Source: Eisenbergiella porci
GTDB lineage: Bacteria > Bacillota > Clostridia > Lachnospirales > Lachnospiraceae
Length of the DNA stretch: 64,000 nucleotides
Direction of reading: 5' to 3'
Assembly: GCF_009696275.1 (NCBI RefSeq)
Contig: NZ_VUMI01000022.1
Span: 1-64,000, forward strand
The notes below the pieces were generated by a model. It did not search any database and was not told the origin of the DNA. It saw nothing but the letters and a program-made list of their open reading frames with translations. Shown one piece after another: positions 56,980-64,000 of this stretch. The position numbers and the translations under genes are program-made. The stretch's first letter is position 1. Every line of letters begins with the position of its first letter.

Positions 56980-59307
56980 ATGAAAAGAAAACCGGGAATG
57001 AAAACGCTTGCCCTGCTTTTGACAGCGGGCATGCTTTTTACAGGCTGCGGAGGAAGAGCGGGAAATACATCGGAGGAAGAACCGGAAACAGGCGGCAGCG
57101 GAAAAACCATGGGGAGATATATGGAGGAAGCGGTGGGGATGCCGGAGGATATGATGCGCAATGCCGGAATAACCCGTCTGACGGACGGCAGTCTCCAGAT
57201 ATTTGACTATAATAACGGCCCCTGCATTTCCCAGGATGAAGGCAGAACCTGGACAAGGAAATACGACGACTGGATGGGAATGGTTGGAAACGCTTACTAT
57301 ATGACTGCTGCAATGGCGAAGGACGGCACGTTGTTTTTAATGTACAGCAGCTACGAAGAATCGGCTGATGAGGAAACGGAACAGGCATCAGAAACTGACA
57401 ATCTGTTTAAAATGGATTACCGCTATATGATAGTTTCTCCGGAAGGAGAGATGCGGGATCTTCCGGTCCCCTTTAATCTGGACAATTATGAAATCCTCAC
57501 AAATTGCTGGTACACACCGGATAACAGACTGTTTGCCAGCCAGGGCGGAGCCGTTTATGAAATCAATCAGGAGGACGGAGCGTTAACTAGGCTGTTTGAC
57601 ACGGAAGGGGACGTGGAGTTGGCCTGTTTTTCGGAAACACGGATGGCGGCATTTACGACTACCAGGGCCTACAGCTATGATTATGTCAATGGAGAACTCC
57701 TGGAACAGGATGACGAGCTGGACAGCTTTGTGCAAAAACAGATGACCGATGGTATGGATACGATTTTTTATACCAGCGGAAATTATAAGTTCATTGCCGC
57801 ATTAGATAAGGAAAACAACCTGTACCTGGGCTGTGACGAAGGTATTTACAGCTATAAGGAGGGAGAGGGCATAAAGCTGCTGCTGGAAGGCGGACTTTGC
57901 TCCCTGGCAGATCCTTCCGTAGCCAAATACGGTATGCTTGCAGAGGACGGGCCTGTATTCCTCATGCTTTTAGGAAGCGGTGTTTCCCGGTTTGCTTTTG
58001 ATGAAACAGTGCCTTCCGTACCGGATAAGGAGCTGCTTGTATACAGCCTGAAGAAAGACAGAACCATCCAGCAGGCGGTATCTGCTTATCAGAAGGAGCA
58101 CAATGATGTTTATGTAAGATATGAGGTTGGCATGTCCGGAGATAATGGGCTGACCGCAGAGGATGCAGTCAAAGCGCTGAATACGGAAATCATGGCGGGA
58201 AAAGGGCCTGATGTGCTTTGTTTGGACGGACTTCCGCTGGATTCCTACTTATCAAAGGGAATGCTGGCCGACTTAAGTGATACTCTGAAGGCAGCAGAGG
58301 AAAAGGAAGAGTTCTTTAACAATATCACAAGAGCATTTGAAAAAGATGGAAAAATTTACGCGCTTCCCACCCGTTTCCGGATCCCCCTTCTTGTGGGAGA
58401 ACAGGAAACCCTGGCGGGAATCCAGGATCTAAAATCCTTCGCGGATGCCTGTGAAAAACTCAGGGCGGAAAGCCCGGATGGTTCCATTCTGTCCGCTTAT
58501 CAGCCTGATATTGTACTCCGTATGCTGGCCCTGGCCTGTGAGCCTTCATGGAGCAGGGAGGATGGTACACTGGAAGAGGCGGCGGTACAGGAATTTTTAA
58601 CCCAGGCAAAACGGATTTATGATGCGGAAATAAGCGGCATCTCCGAAAGCGATATGGAGGATTTCCTGGAATCCAACAGAAGCAGAGGGGATGAAGGCGG
58701 AAGCTACGCGGAAACCGCGCTTGATATTTCCTTCAGTATTATGAATTTCCTGACAAGATCCCAGGAACAGTTCGGGTTGGGGAATACTCAGCAGGTGAGC
58801 CTTGACTTTACCAATGTAATTTCTATTCCCAGGGTAAGAAAGGAAATCGTCTTTACTACGCCTTCCTTCCAGAATTCAAAGGTTTTCCAGGCGGAATCCA
58901 TTATGGGCGTATCCACCAAAGCGGCCCGGCCGGAAATGGCGAAGGATTTTATACAGACGCTTTTATCCTACGAGGTAATGGCCTCACAGGAGGAACCGTA
59001 TCCGGTAAATAAGGCCAGCTTTGATCGGATGTTCTATACGGAAATGGATCTGGACACTCCGTTTGGCGCCTATGATATTGCAAAGGAGGACGGAAGCGTG
59101 CTCATGCTGGATTTGTACTGGCCCAATGAAGAGGAACAAAAAAGCCTGAAGAATCTGGTTTCTTCCCTGGATACGCCTTATCTTCCTGACAGCAGAATTG
59201 AACAGGCCGTTGTGGCGGCAGGCACACAGGTGCTGAACGGCAAACTGGGTGTGGAAGAAGGAGTGGCGCAGATAAAGCAGAAGGTACAGCTGTATCTGGC
59301 TGAATAG
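56980..59307 (+). CDS. Large solute-binding lipoprotein with N-terminal propeller-like domain
   Basis: A 775-residue lipoprotein: signal peptide with lipobox FTGC (Cys 23), a propeller-like half to about residue 345 (BNR-type SQDEGRTWTRKYD near 80-92, further strands to DEGIYSYKEG), then a typical group-1 sugar-binding domain (QAVSAYQKEHNDVYVRYEV, IMAGKGPDVLCLDGLPLDSYLSKGMLADLS, IYALPTRFRIPLLVG). Ordinary binding proteins have about 400-550 residues, so the first half is an extra module. It is followed by two permease genes after 4 bp and 7 bp. Cargo unknown. Confidence 0.85.
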   Translation: MKRKPGMKTLALLLTAGMLFTGCGGRAGNTSEEEPETGGSGKTMGRYMEEAVGMPEDMMRNAGITRLTDGSLQIFDYNNGPCISQDEGRTWTRKYDDWMGMVGNAYYMTAAMAKDGTLFLMYSSYEESADEETEQASETDNLFKMDYRYMIVSPEGEMRDLPVPFNLDNYEILTNCWYTPDNRLFASQGGAVYEINQEDGALTRLFDTEGDVELACFSETRMAAFTTTRAYSYDYVNGELLEQDDELDSFVQKQMTDGMDTIFYTSGNYKFIAALDKENNLYLGCDEGIYSYKEGEGIKLLLEGGLCSLADPSVAKYGMLAEDGPVFLMLLGSGVSRFAFDETVPSVPDKELLVYSLKKDRTIQQAVSAYQKEHNDVYVRYEVGMSGDNGLTAEDAVKALNTEIMAGKGPDVLCLDGLPLDSYLSKGMLADLSDTLKAAEEKEEFFNNITRAFEKDGKIYALPTRFRIPLLVGEQETLAGIQDLKSFADACEKLRAESPDGSILSAYQPDIVLRMLALACEPSWSREDGTLEEAAVQEFLTQAKRIYDAEISGISESDMEDFLESNRSRGDEGGSYAETALDISFSIMNFLTRSQEQFGLGNTQQVSLDFTNVISIPRVRKEIVFTTPSFQNSKVFQAESIMGVSTKAARPEMAKDFIQTLLSYEVMASQEEPYPVNKASFDRMFYTEMDLDTPFGAYDIAKEDGSVLMLDLYWPNEEEQKSLKNLVSSLDTPYLPDSRIEQAVVAAGTQVLNGKLGVEEGVAQIKQKVQLYLAE

Positions 59308-59311
59308 GAAA

Positions 59312-60199
59312 ATGAGGAAACAAAGAAGAAACAAGAATATTGCCTGTCTGTATTTTCTGCTTCCAAGCTTTCTGGGGGTCATCGTGTTTGTGCTGGCCCC
59401 CTTTGCGGATGTCTGCAGGCGTTCCTTAACGACCGCGGTGACAGGGGAATTCAGAGGAATTGACAATTATAAACAGGTATTTGAAAATAAGGCGTTTTGG
59501 CTGGCAGCGGGAAATACGGCAAAATTAGTTCTTGTCTGCCTGCCGCTGCTCATCGGGCTGGGCCTGATTATCGCCTGTTTTCTCAGCCGTTTTACCCGGA
59601 TACATTTTCTGAAATCTGCCTTTCTCTTTCCCATGGCGGTGCCGGCGGCCACGGTAGTGCTGGTTTGGAAGCTGATTTTTGACAGGCAGGGGTTTTTGAA
59701 TCTGTTTCTTACCAGGCTGGGGGAAGCGGCATACAGCGCAGGGGTGCTGCAAAGCGCCCCTGTGTTTGACATTGATTATATGGGGACGGGCGCGGCTTTC
59801 TGGGTGCTGGTGTTCAGCTACATATGGAAAAATCTCGGGTATACGGTAGTGCTGTGGCTTACGGGAATCCTGTCCATTTCCACGCAGATACGGGAAGCGG
59901 CCAGGGTTGACGGGGCCGGGGAATTCACGTGCTTTGTCAAGATAATCATGCCCAATCTGAAACCTGTCCTTTATACGATTACCGTGCTTTCCTTCCTGAA
60001 TACTTTCAAGGCCTTCCGGGAGGCTTATCTGGTGGCAGGATCGTATCCGGATGAAAGCATGTATCTGTTGCAGCATCTGTTCAATAACTGGTTTACAAAT
60101 CTGGATTTTGACAAGATGGCGGCGGCAGCAGTTATCCTGGGTTTTATACTGTTCGCGGCGATACTGCTTCTGCAGAAGCTGTGGGACGAAGGAGAGTGA
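59312..60199 (+). CDS. Sugar ABC transporter permease (MalF-like)
   Basis: A 295-residue permease with six membrane segments. It opens NIACLYFLLPSFLGVIVFVLAPF and has the EAA loop REAARVDGAGEFTCFVKIIMPNLKPV (about 191-216). It starts 4 bp after the binding-protein stop with AGGAAA overlapping. It pairs with the next permease. Compared with usual permeases of this group the third external loop (GEAAYSAGVLQSAPVFDIDYMG) is long. Confidence 0.9.
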   Translation: MRKQRRNKNIACLYFLLPSFLGVIVFVLAPFADVCRRSLTTAVTGEFRGIDNYKQVFENKAFWLAAGNTAKLVLVCLPLLIGLGLIIACFLSRFTRIHFLKSAFLFPMAVPAATVVLVWKLIFDRQGFLNLFLTRLGEAAYSAGVLQSAPVFDIDYMGTGAAFWVLVFSYIWKNLGYTVVLWLTGILSISTQIREAARVDGAGEFTCFVKIIMPNLKPVLYTITVLSFLNTFKAFREAYLVAGSYPDESMYLLQHLFNNWFTNLDFDKMAAAAVILGFILFAAILLLQKLWDEGE

Positions 60200-60206
60200 A
60201 AGGCAT

Positions 60207-61124
60207 ATGAGGGGTGTTGGCATCCAAAATCGAAGGAAGAAAAGCGGGCATATATATGCCCTGGCCGGAAAGATATGCAGACAGACGGCAAGAGCATTAT
60301 TAATGGGGGTTCTTATTTTTACCGGCCTGTTTACCTGCTCTCCTGTTCTGCTATTGCTTTCAGGCTCCATGACCGGGGAATATGAGCTGACACAGGCGTT
60401 TAAAGCAGTGCTTTCCGGGGGAAGCGGTTTTATTAACTGGACGGTGCTGCCGGAGTTTCCCACACTGGAGTGGTATCGGAGGTTGCTTTTTTATTCTCCC
60501 CAGTTTTTTATCCTGTTCTGGAATTCTATCAAAATGGTGCTCATCATCCTGGCGGGCCAGCTGGTGATAGCGGTGCCGGCGGCATGGGCCTTTGCGGTTT
60601 ACAGATTTCCTTTCCGCAGGCTTTTGTTTACCCTGTATATTGTTTTAATGCTGATGCCATTTCAGGTGACCATGCTGTCTTCATATCTGGTGCTGGACCG
60701 GCTGCGTCTTATGGATACGCAGGCTGCCGTCATACTTCCTGTCATTTTTTCCACTTTTCCTGTGTTTCTGATTTACAGAGGGTTCTGCAGCATTCATCCC
60801 GGGCTGCTGGAGGCTGGAAGGATAGACGGCGCAGGAGAGCTTGGACTTTTTGTAAGGATAGGGCTTCCGTTGGGCTCCTCGGGAATCCTTTCCGCATTTG
60901 TGCTGGGCTTTCTGGAGTATTGGAATATGATTGAGCAGCCGCTCACCTTTTTAAAGAGTAAAGAATTGTGGCCGCTGTCCTTATATCTGCCCGAAATCGG
61001 GCTTACGCAGGCGGGCTTTGCATTTGCCGCATCGGTGGTGACGCTGATCCCCGCGGTCTTTGTTTTTCTGCTGGGACAGGATTATCTGGAACAGGGGATT
61101 GCTATGAGCGGATTGAAGGAATAG
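60207..61124 (+). CDS. Sugar ABC transporter permease (MalG-like)
   Basis: The partner permease, 305 residues: a basic cytoplasmic start, six membrane segments (first LLMGVLIFTGLFTCSPVLLLLSG), and the EAA loop LLEAGRIDGAGELGLFVRIGLPLGSSG. I chose ATG 60207, eight bases after the first permease stop, with GAAAGG upstream; the open frame reaches back to 60051 in another reading of the upstream gene. The adaptor gene begins 12 bp later. Confidence 0.9.
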   Translation: MRGVGIQNRRKKSGHIYALAGKICRQTARALLMGVLIFTGLFTCSPVLLLLSGSMTGEYELTQAFKAVLSGGSGFINWTVLPEFPTLEWYRRLLFYSPQFFILFWNSIKMVLIILAGQLVIAVPAAWAFAVYRFPFRRLLFTLYIVLMLMPFQVTMLSSYLVLDRLRLMDTQAAVILPVIFSTFPVFLIYRGFCSIHPGLLEAGRIDGAGELGLFVRIGLPLGSSGILSAFVLGFLEYWNMIEQPLTFLKSKELWPLSLYLPEIGLTQAGFAFAASVVTLIPAVFVFLLGQDYLEQGIAMSGLKE

Positions 61125-61136
61125 GAGAGATAAGTC

Positions 61137-63188
61137 ATGGAATTTCTGAAGAAAAAGAAAAAAATCCTGTATGCCGGCTGTGTATTTTTTGTGATTATGT
61201 TTTTGTGCACGCTGTTATCAAAGGGGATTTACGGAGCGAGTCTGCCGCAGGTGGAGACGGAAAAGCCGGAAAAAAGGGCACTCGGCCATATGGTGGAGGC
61301 GGAAGGTATGGTAACAGCCAACCGGGAGGTGGCTGTGGATACCGTCAGCGGCCTGAAGGTCAATCAGATTTATGTAAACCTGGGAGACAGCATTTCTGCG
61401 AATACATTGTTGTTTGATGTGGATCAGGAGGATTTAAAGGAAAAAATATCGGAACAGGAGCTTGCGATCAAAAAGCTGGAGATGAGCAATGAGCAGGCAA
61501 GGCAGCAAAAGGAGCTTGATGCCCAGAAGGAGCTGCTGGCCCAGAACCGTTCTCTGGAGGATTATGCGCTTGCGGATACGGAGGAGGATAGGAAAATAGA
61601 GCAGGCGGGGGATGCTGTGGCGAAGGCGGAAAAAAAGCTGGATGACCATCTGAATAACCAGCCCAGGCAGACCCCGGATGAGGAACGGAACCAGAAAAAA
61701 GAGGAGTATAAGGACTGGGACAGCCGGATGAAGGATTTACAGAAGCAGCAGATAAGCGCAAATTCGGAGCTGGAAGCGGCTAAGGCGGAGGAAGAGGCGG
61801 CCCGGAAGGCGCTGGATGATTATATCGCCGCCCACGGTGATTTCGGCGGCGGGGACGGTGACAGCGGATCTGATAGTTCGGGCGAGGATAACAACAGCGG
61901 ATCCGGCAGCTCCGGTGGCAGCCCGGACAGCCATGACGGTGGACAGGAGGCGGTCCGGGAAAATACGGCGCAAAGCAGGGAAGGCCAGGCATCAGGCGGC
62001 AGTGTAAGCGGGAATGATGGCGGTTCGGATGGCAGTGGAACAGCTGGGGGTGATTCAACTGGCGGCGATTCGGTTGGTGGTTCAGATGATGGTGGATCAG
62101 CCGGCGATGGTTCCAGTACCGGCGGCGGTTCGGACAGCGGTGAAGCATCTGATAATGGCGGGACACCAGATGGCGGGGAAGACAACACCGGCGGCGGTTC
62201 CGGCCCTGCGGCGGATCCTGAACGAGAGCGGCTGGAGGAAGCGCTGAAGGCGGCTGAAGCCAGGAGAGAAAGCGCGGAAAGAAGAGTTAAAAGCATAGAA
62301 GAGAAGCTGGCGAAGGGAAATGTAGATCCAAAGACCAAGCCGGACTATGCAATCGAAGATTCTGCCTGGGAAAACTGGGAGAGTACAAAGAAAAGCCTGG
62401 AGGATTCCGTAGACAGTGCAAAGCAGAATCAGGAAAACAGCGTTTGGGATAAGCTGGACGCCATGCTTGAGGCAAAGCGGAAGGTAGAGGACTCAACGCT
62501 TGCAGCGAATCCGGATCTGACTCTGGAAATGAACCAGACGGAGATTGCCTACCGGAATGAAATCCTGCAGAAGTACGTGCAGCTCCAAAAAGCAGACGGA
62601 CAGGTATTCAGCGAGGATAACGGCATCGTAACCAAAATCAAAATATCCTCCGGAGAAAGAGTGCCGGACGGCGCTTCCGTGGTTCTGGCCGATCTGGATG
62701 AAAGCTTTAAATTCCGGACTACGCTCACCAGGGAGGAAAAGAAGTATGTGGATATCAATGATACGGTTTCCCTGAAGCTGGGTAACAGCGGCAGAACTGT
62801 GGAAGGACAGGTTGCCTATCTGGCGGAAAGCGAAAGCACGCCGGGCGGCTATGACGCCATAGTTTACCTGCCCCCCGGCGAAGGCGCGGTAGGACAGAGT
62901 GGAACCATGACGGCTTCCTCTCAGTCACAAAGCTATCCCCTGACTATTCCGGCAAAGGCAGTTTATACTGATAACGGCATTTCTTATGTTTTTGTACTCA
63001 GAAAACAGCAGGGAATTTTGGGGGAAGAACTTGCCGCAAGCCGCGTAAACGTAAATGTACTGGACAAGAACAATAAATTTGCCTCCATTGAAGAAGGAAC
63101 AATAGATGCGGATACGGAAATTATAGTAGATACGACAAAAGCCCTTGAAGAGGGGGCGGTGGTACGTTACGGCAGTAGGAAGGAATAG
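61137..63188 (+). CDS. HlyD/MFP-type membrane adaptor with long Gly/Ser/Asp-rich insert
   Basis: A 683-residue protein: N-terminal anchor (ILYAGCVFFVIMFLCTLL, about 10-27), lipoyl/barrel half-motifs (VEAEGMVTANREVAVDTVSGLKVNQIYVNLGDSI), a coiled-coil hairpin, and the return motifs EDNGIVTKIKISSGERVPDG and TIPAKAVYTDNGISYVFVL. These are features of MFP adaptors of ABC exporters. The tip of the hairpin (about residues 235-360) is replaced by a low-complexity stretch of Gly, Ser and Asp. The gene is 12 bp after an importer permease; no exporter ATPase or permease of the MacB type follows in the window. Confidence 0.85.
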   Translation: MEFLKKKKKILYAGCVFFVIMFLCTLLSKGIYGASLPQVETEKPEKRALGHMVEAEGMVTANREVAVDTVSGLKVNQIYVNLGDSISANTLLFDVDQEDLKEKISEQELAIKKLEMSNEQARQQKELDAQKELLAQNRSLEDYALADTEEDRKIEQAGDAVAKAEKKLDDHLNNQPRQTPDEERNQKKEEYKDWDSRMKDLQKQQISANSELEAAKAEEEAARKALDDYIAAHGDFGGGDGDSGSDSSGEDNNSGSGSSGGSPDSHDGGQEAVRENTAQSREGQASGGSVSGNDGGSDGSGTAGGDSTGGDSVGGSDDGGSAGDGSSTGGGSDSGEASDNGGTPDGGEDNTGGGSGPAADPERERLEEALKAAEARRESAERRVKSIEEKLAKGNVDPKTKPDYAIEDSAWENWESTKKSLEDSVDSAKQNQENSVWDKLDAMLEAKRKVEDSTLAANPDLTLEMNQTEIAYRNEILQKYVQLQKADGQVFSEDNGIVTKIKISSGERVPDGASVVLADLDESFKFRTTLTREEKKYVDINDTVSLKLGNSGRTVEGQVAYLAESESTPGGYDAIVYLPPGEGAVGQSGTMTASSQSQSYPLTIPAKAVYTDNGISYVFVLRKQQGILGEELAASRVNVNVLDKNNKFASIEEGTIDADTEIIVDTTKALEEGAVVRYGSRKE

Positions 63189-63330
63189 CGGTTATTTTTT
63201 ACTGTTAATTTGAAGGGCAACCGTCTATCGGCAGCACCTATATAATATAATCATGGCACTGCCTTGCCTGATTTGCAATATTTTCAGGAAACAAGATTAA
63301 AAAATATGCAGAAAAAATACGGGAAACCCT

Positions 63331-63359
63331 TTGACAAAGCCAAAGGCGCCTGTTATTAT
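63331..63359 (+). promoter_or_regulatory. Promoter for the leader before mutS2-like gene
   Basis: TTGACA (63331-63336), 17-bp spacer, TATTAT (63354-63359): a near-consensus promoter. The predicted start is near 63366, giving a leader of about 337 bases before ATG 63703. Confidence 0.75.
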
Positions 63360-63365
63360 AGGGGC

Positions 63366-63608
63366 AGTGACTGAAGCTGTGTCATTCGGACATGTGTAAA
63401 GCTTCAGTTACAGAAAGAAAGAGAGGAAAATGTATGTTAATTGCAGCCAATGTGAGGAAGACAGGCGAATAGCGTGTTAAGGCAGAGACGGGGTTTTTGC
63501 GTCGTTCCCTCTGGGAGTCTGCCCTGATGAGTTCCGAACAGGTTGCGTAGACACATACTTTAAAAGTATAGAAGGCATAATCCTGATTGCGGGGTTATGC
63601 CTTTCCTT
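63366..63608 (+). promoter_or_regulatory. Structured leader with short ORF and terminator-like hairpin
   Basis: The leader contains a 12-bp stem (63367-63378 with 63400-63411), a 16-codon frame (63430-63480), a stem with GGCAGAGAC/GTCTGCC (about 63481-63525), and a terminator-like stem AAGGCATAATCC (63572-63583)/GGGGTTATGCCTT (63591-63603) with a weak T-tract. No T-box or known riboswitch core was found. The order resembles an attenuator, either for the mutS2-like gene or as a free small RNA. Confidence 0.45.
63430..63480 (+). CDS. Putative 16-residue Cys-rich leader peptide
   Basis: ATG 63430 follows AGAGAGGAAA and the frame ends TAA at 63478. The peptide (MYVNCSQCEEDRRIAC) has three Cys and ends in Cys, which could make translation sensitive to cysteine or to redox state. 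It could equally be chance. It sits between two RNA stems in the leader of the mutS2-like gene. Confidence 0.35.
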   Translation: MYVNCSQCEEDRRIAC

Positions 63609-63702
63609 GTCTTCCCACAAATCTGAAAAACAATTGAAAGAAACAAAAACAGGCGGCGGTTCAGCCGTCTGAACTGTAAGAAAAATGGGGAGAATCAATA
63701 TT

Positions 63703-64000
63703 ATGAACGAAAACAACGATATGAATGAAATGCTGGAATTTCGCAGAATAAAAGAAATGCTGGTAAAAAATGCAATGACGGAAAAGGCCGCGCAGCGGTT
63801 TGAACAAATGGAGCCTTTCCTGGATCAGGCCAGGGCGGAGGCCGCCCTGCAGGAGACGACAGAGGCAAGGAAGGTTCTGGATGCACTGGGAACCCCGCCC
63901 TTTTCGGATACGGCAGGAGTAAGGGAAGCCGCCCAGGAGGCAAAAGCGGGAAGGATGCTGACCCCGGATCAGCTGGAGAGCGTCAGGCAGTTTGCCGTAC
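63703..64000 (+). CDS. MutS2-like protein, 5' part only
   Basis: The frame is open from ATG 63703 to the window edge (99 codons). It begins NENNDMNEMLEFRRIKEML and contains LDALGTPPFSDTAGVREAAQEA and MLTPDQLESVRQFA. This matches the start of MutS2/MutS-III proteins, which have an all-helical first domain (for example Bacillus MutS2, with the G.PPF..v.dvR.al..a pattern). MutS2 acts on recombination intermediates or collided ribosomes. The ATPase and Smr domains lie outside the window, so the assignment rests on the first domain only. GGGGAG lies upstream. Confidence 0.75.
   Translation, partial: MNENNDMNEMLEFRRIKEMLVKNAMTEKAAQRFEQMEPFLDQARAEAALQETTEARKVLDALGTPPFSDTAGVREAAQEAKAGRMLTPDQLESVRQFAV

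Noticed and set aside
59525-60463. 312-residue minus-strand frame
   Set aside because: Antisense of the two permease genes with no motif.
61820-62338. Ser/Pro-rich minus-strand frame
   Set aside because: Mirror of the Gly/Ser/Asp insert of the adaptor gene; low complexity explains the open frame.
63366-63608. T-box or known riboswitch before the mutS2-like gene
   Set aside because: No conserved T-box sequence and no recognisable aptamer core; kept only as an unassigned structured leader.

Overview
The window looks like the chromosome of a Gram-positive anaerobic Firmicute, most likely a Lachnospiraceae-type Clostridium. The grounds are lipobox-bearing substrate-binding proteins, a DarA (c-di-AMP) protein, an RsiV-like anti-sigma factor, strong AGGAGG ribosome sites, a yybP-ykoY riboswitch and several carbohydrate ABC importers without their own ATPase. 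The genus is inference. I saw no rRNA, tRNA, CRISPR array, transposase, integrase or replication origin.

Layout: 1-4.4 kb is an oxidative pentose-phosphate operon (lactonase, gnd, zwf) behind an operator-overlapped promoter. 4.5-10.4 kb holds a QueG-like Fe-S protein, fructokinase, a Kef-type antiporter and an MBOAT/SGNH-like O-acylation pair, followed by a giant ~490-bp inverted repeat. 11.2-13.7 kb has darA, a nuclease-like hypothetical and a second lactonase. 13.9-20 kb is a LacI-controlled sugar-uptake locus (two permeases, binding protein, intracellular GH30), with matching operator-like palindromes. 20-25 kb has GNAT and acyltransferase genes, a short leader peptide with an attenuator-like structure, a SIMPL protein and a Ham1-like pyrophosphatase. 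25-28.4 kb has an alanyl-tRNA editing protein, a riboswitch-controlled mntP and a marR-tauE pair. 28.6-33 kb is the complete pstSCAB-phoU operon. 33-36 kb has an MFS gene and two decayed genes.

36-43.3 kb carries envelope or stress regulators: a DUF2975/YozG-type/DUF4173 operon, an ECF sigma/anti-sigma pair and a PadR-controlled membrane protein. 43.5-46.3 kb has a CPBP protease and two broken genes. 46.3-49 kb has an IlvD/Edd-family dehydratase with a FadR-type GntR regulator. 49-55 kb has nth, a RelA/SpoT synthetase with a C-terminal HEPN-like RNxxxH motif behind a frameshifted membrane-protein gene, vanZ, an ABC-F ATPase and an alkaline phosphatase remnant that appears internally inverted. 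55.5-63.2 kb has a metallophosphoesterase and an unusual operon (775-aa binding lipoprotein, two permeases, and an HlyD-like adaptor with a long Gly/Ser/Asp insert). The window ends in the 5' part of a mutS2-like gene behind a structured leader.

The most notable signals are the RelA/SpoT-HEPN protein and its upstream partner, the giant inverted repeat, a 53-bp repeat family that supplies Shine-Dalgarno sequences just before start codons, the leader-peptide attenuator at 22.0-22.3 kb, and CTTACA repeats with 11-bp period both at pstS and upstream of the 57-kb operon. Both importers lack an ATPase gene here, so they probably share an MsmX-like ATPase encoded elsewhere.
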